Origin: Owenia fusiformis
Lineage: Eukaryota; Annelida; Polychaeta; Sabellida; Oweniidae
DNA length: 64,000 nt
Direction: 5' to 3'
NCBI GenBank assembly: GCA_903813345.2
Contig: CAIIXF020000001.1
Coordinates: 14,403,915-14,467,914, forward strand
Shown here: in pieces, positions 61,940-64,000 of the stretch
Position numbering within the stretch: the stretch's first letter is position 1
Layout: every line of letters starts with the position of its first letter
Program-made: the position numbers and the translations under genes
The notes under the pieces: model-generated
Told to the model about the DNA's origin: nothing
Databases searched by the model: none
Seen by the model: only the letters and a program-made list of their open reading frames with translations

Positions 61940-62816
61940 TTAAACCACACACTGTGCTCTGAGTCTAATTAAAGGTAAATGGCCCATGACCCAATGTTAG
62001 GAAAGACATACACGATAACTATATTACATTTTCCATAACTTGAAGTCGGCAAAGTAAGAAGATGTGCATGATTGTGTAACATCAGATCATGTTGCTATCG
62101 AAGGAAATAGAAGAGATGAGTATTAGATTGAATAATATAATGGATCCTTATTATAACAGGTAAAGTTAGACGAGGTTTAATTGGGATCATGTACATGTAT
62201 GTGTATGCCCCAACTATTTTAAGTAACCCAATTATTCGGATTCTTGAATTCTTCTGACTTGACCCAAATATTCCTTTTTACACAAGGAACAAAACAATAC
62301 AGGAGTAAGGGGTTTTGATGCAAGTCTAGGCTTCAGTACATTGCATGTGCGTACAGTACGTGAAACATTGTGCGATATACTTGATGATTTGCAGATAAGG
62401 TGCAGAGTACATGCTGTGGAACAAATTATACAATATGAAAACACAATGAAGCCCAAAAGCAAGTTAGTGATTACTAATTTAGAAAGCTTCGTAATCAAAG
62501 AAGCAATACCCAGACTACTGAAATAAATCTCAAGACAAAATTCTTCACTTTCGACGATTGAATATCTCAGGACCAATTCAATGATTTTGTATTCAAATTT
62601 ATAGTAATCGAAAACATTGATATGGATCCAATTATCTAGTTAACACATTAATAATGGTGCAGTATTAACATATTTTACAAATCGCCTCGAATGAGATTCT
62701 CGATCTAGGTAGTTTCAAGGTAAATAAAGCAAGTTACCAAAACATTGATGAATGAGGTTTAGAACATGTTATGAATCTATACTTTTGTTTAAAAGTATTA
62801 TGAAGTAGCATATTAC

Positions 62817-63732
62817 CTAACATCTTGAGAACAGATCGTCTCGCTCTAGACTGGTGCACCGCACGTAACTCCGTACCATTCGGCCCACTTCCGGTTGACG
62901 AGTCAGACCCCGCTCGGGACAAACTGGACCGTCTTATAGCAAGCCCTATTAACACGTACAACACAGTGATAACGGTCATGGGTGCCAAAAAGAACAAAAA
63001 TGTGGCCACTTCAAATGCATGTTTATAGACATGATCGTACTCCTCTTTAATGTTACAGGTGGCAGAGTCTAGAATGATTTGATCATTTCTATCGTGTTTG
63101 TAAACGATCCCAAACAAGATGACAATAGGAATGGAGAGGATGGCACTGACGATCCAAAGAAGTACGATGACTTTGACTGCGCGGGAAAGACTTGACAACG
63201 TCTGACATTTAAGAGGATGACAGATAGCGACATATCTTTCAATCGTGAAAGCAGTGATCGTCAGGATAGACGCATATGTTGACGTCTCCGCTGCCATTGT
63301 GCGGATAACACAAAAGCTTTCACCGAAAATCCATGGGTAGCTGCTCCAGAAGGAATATACTTCCTGTGGAAGGCCTAGAACTAGCATCAATAAATCAGCT
63401 ATGGCAAGGTTGAATAAGTAATAGTTAGTGGCTGTCTGCATGTACTTGTTTCTTGCTACTACCAAACAAGTACATATGTTACCAACTATTCCGGTAATGA
63501 ATATTATACAGTACACAACGGTAATTGGTATCACCTTTAGTAAAGATTGCCTCCTCGGTCCAAGTGCGATAAATAAAGATTCTTCGATGGAGATATTTGA
63601 TAAAGAATCGTTAATAACATTATCAAAGTCAGAATTTGAATCATACCTCATATTAACTGTTGCTATGTTTTTATTGTACGTTTCAGATATAATACTTTTA
63701 GTATCCAACAGATAGGTCGAAGTTTCCACCAT
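62817..63732 (-). CDS. Neuromedin-U/pyrokinin/CAPA-type GPCR, exon 1 (N-terminus to TM5 and loop 3)
   Basis: 305 codons plus one base, ending TTAG/GTAATA. The product is a class A receptor for an amidated neuropeptide of the neuromedin-U/pyrokinin/CAPA group, acting at the cell surface through G proteins. The N-terminus has two N-glycosylation sites (N41, N46). TM1 spans about 68-92 with GN at 84-85, TM2 102-124 with LAIADLL, TM3 138-163 followed by ERY (165-167), TM4 185-208 and TM5 237-265. C141 and C226 should form the extracellular disulphide. GLPQEVYSFW and AAETSTYASILTITAF are family signatures. Loop 3 is Ser/Gly-rich. The ATG at 63732 is the first in frame that gives a normal N-terminus; an upstream non-coding exon is possible. 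The exact ligand cannot be assigned from sequence. Confidence 0.95.
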
Positions 63733-64000
63733 CGTAAAAACAAGGCTTTTTCAATTTACTATTTAAAGTAGACAAACACAATGTCCATTCCTTTTAATTT
63801 AGACGGTCCTATTTTTCCATTCCTTTTAGGCAAGTCTATTTGTCCATTCCTTTTAGACTATTTCAGTGGAATGTAAAGGCATTTTACAAACTCGAAAAAC
63901 ATACGGCGAATCCATGCATTGAGGTATCGGCCAATCAATTTTGGCGATCGTCGACTTCTTGATTTGTTTTTAAGTTATTATGAAAAGGGTCGCTGAACTT
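63733..64000 (-). promoter_or_regulatory. 5' flank of the GPCR with three CCATTCCTTTTA repeats
   Basis: CCATTCCTTTTA occurs at 63785-63796, 63817-63828 and 63844-63855, each holding CATTCC, the core of the M-CAT/TEAD site. They lie 53-123 bp upstream of the start codon. Whether this is promoter, leader or intron is unknown, because the transcription start is not visible. Confidence 0.4.

Larger units (their letters stand above)
33551..62816 (-). other. Single 29.3-kb intron of the peptide GPCR gene
   Basis: The donor TTAG/GTAATA at 62817/62816 and the acceptor TTTTCAG at 33551 bound a phase-1 intron that interrupts the codon for V306 at the start of TM6. It is packed with transposable elements, listed separately, and contains one candidate in-frame cassette exon at 53137-53223. 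Stretches without an entry of their own (33551-34443, 36240-37907, 38954-42666, 48848-50465, 51042-52112, 52417-53136, 53224-54496 and 59387-61830) showed nothing I could support beyond AT-rich DNA and short duplications. Confidence 0.85.

Noticed and set aside
62341-62526. 61-codon plus-strand ORF inside the GPCR intron
   Set aside because: It reads like a plausible peptide but has no identified family, splice sites or neighbouring exon; kept as unexplained.

Overview
This is a stretch of nuclear DNA from an animal. Split genes with GT/AG introns, AT-rich non-coding DNA, a LINE with a poly(A) tail and many inverted-repeat DNA transposons rule out a prokaryote. The receptor, palmitoyltransferase and repeat content look like a marine invertebrate, possibly a lophotrochozoan; the phylum cannot be fixed from sequence alone.

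Layout. (1) 1-10.3 kb holds a divergent gene pair: the 5' part of a CCDC50-like gene on the minus strand (three coding exons, 5401 down to 1761, continuing out of what I can identify) and a complete seven-exon SCO1 gene on the plus strand (5623-10281). The 221-bp gap between their start codons carries an exact NRF1-type site and an ETS/GABP core. (2) 12.2-14.35 kb holds a minus-strand DHHC palmitoyltransferase with an uninterrupted 372-codon reading frame and an upstream non-coding exon with small upstream ORFs. (3) 14.4-33 kb has no recognised gene. It carries a minisatellite, a decayed mariner with transposase remains, a decayed LINE reverse transcriptase, several terminal-inverted-repeat elements, and one CCAAT/ETS/NRF1-rich patch near 26.4-26.8 kb that looks like a promoter with an orphan first exon. 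(4) 33-63.7 kb is one minus-strand gene: a 499-residue neuromedin-U/pyrokinin/CAPA-type peptide GPCR in two coding exons (63732-62817 and 33550-32967) separated by a 29.3-kb intron that interrupts the start of TM6.

The giant intron is a repeat trap. It holds two identical 467-bp repeats flanking 862 bp, a young 5'-truncated L1/Tx1-type LINE with a 1130-codon open frame and an 8-bp target duplication, piggyBac-like, pogo-like and mariner-like miniature elements, several long foldbacks and a nested insertion. It also contains an 87-nt, phase-1/phase-1, splice-bordered open segment (53137-53223, minus) that would fit in frame between the two receptor exons.

The genes do not form an operon or pathway. 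SCO1 serves mitochondrial cytochrome c oxidase assembly, the CCDC50-like protein is a ubiquitin/EGFR-signalling type adaptor by homology, the DHHC enzyme is a membrane S-acyltransferase and the GPCR is a neuropeptide receptor. Exon borders were derived by hand from splice dinucleotides, phase continuity and family similarity; no alignment or database search was run.
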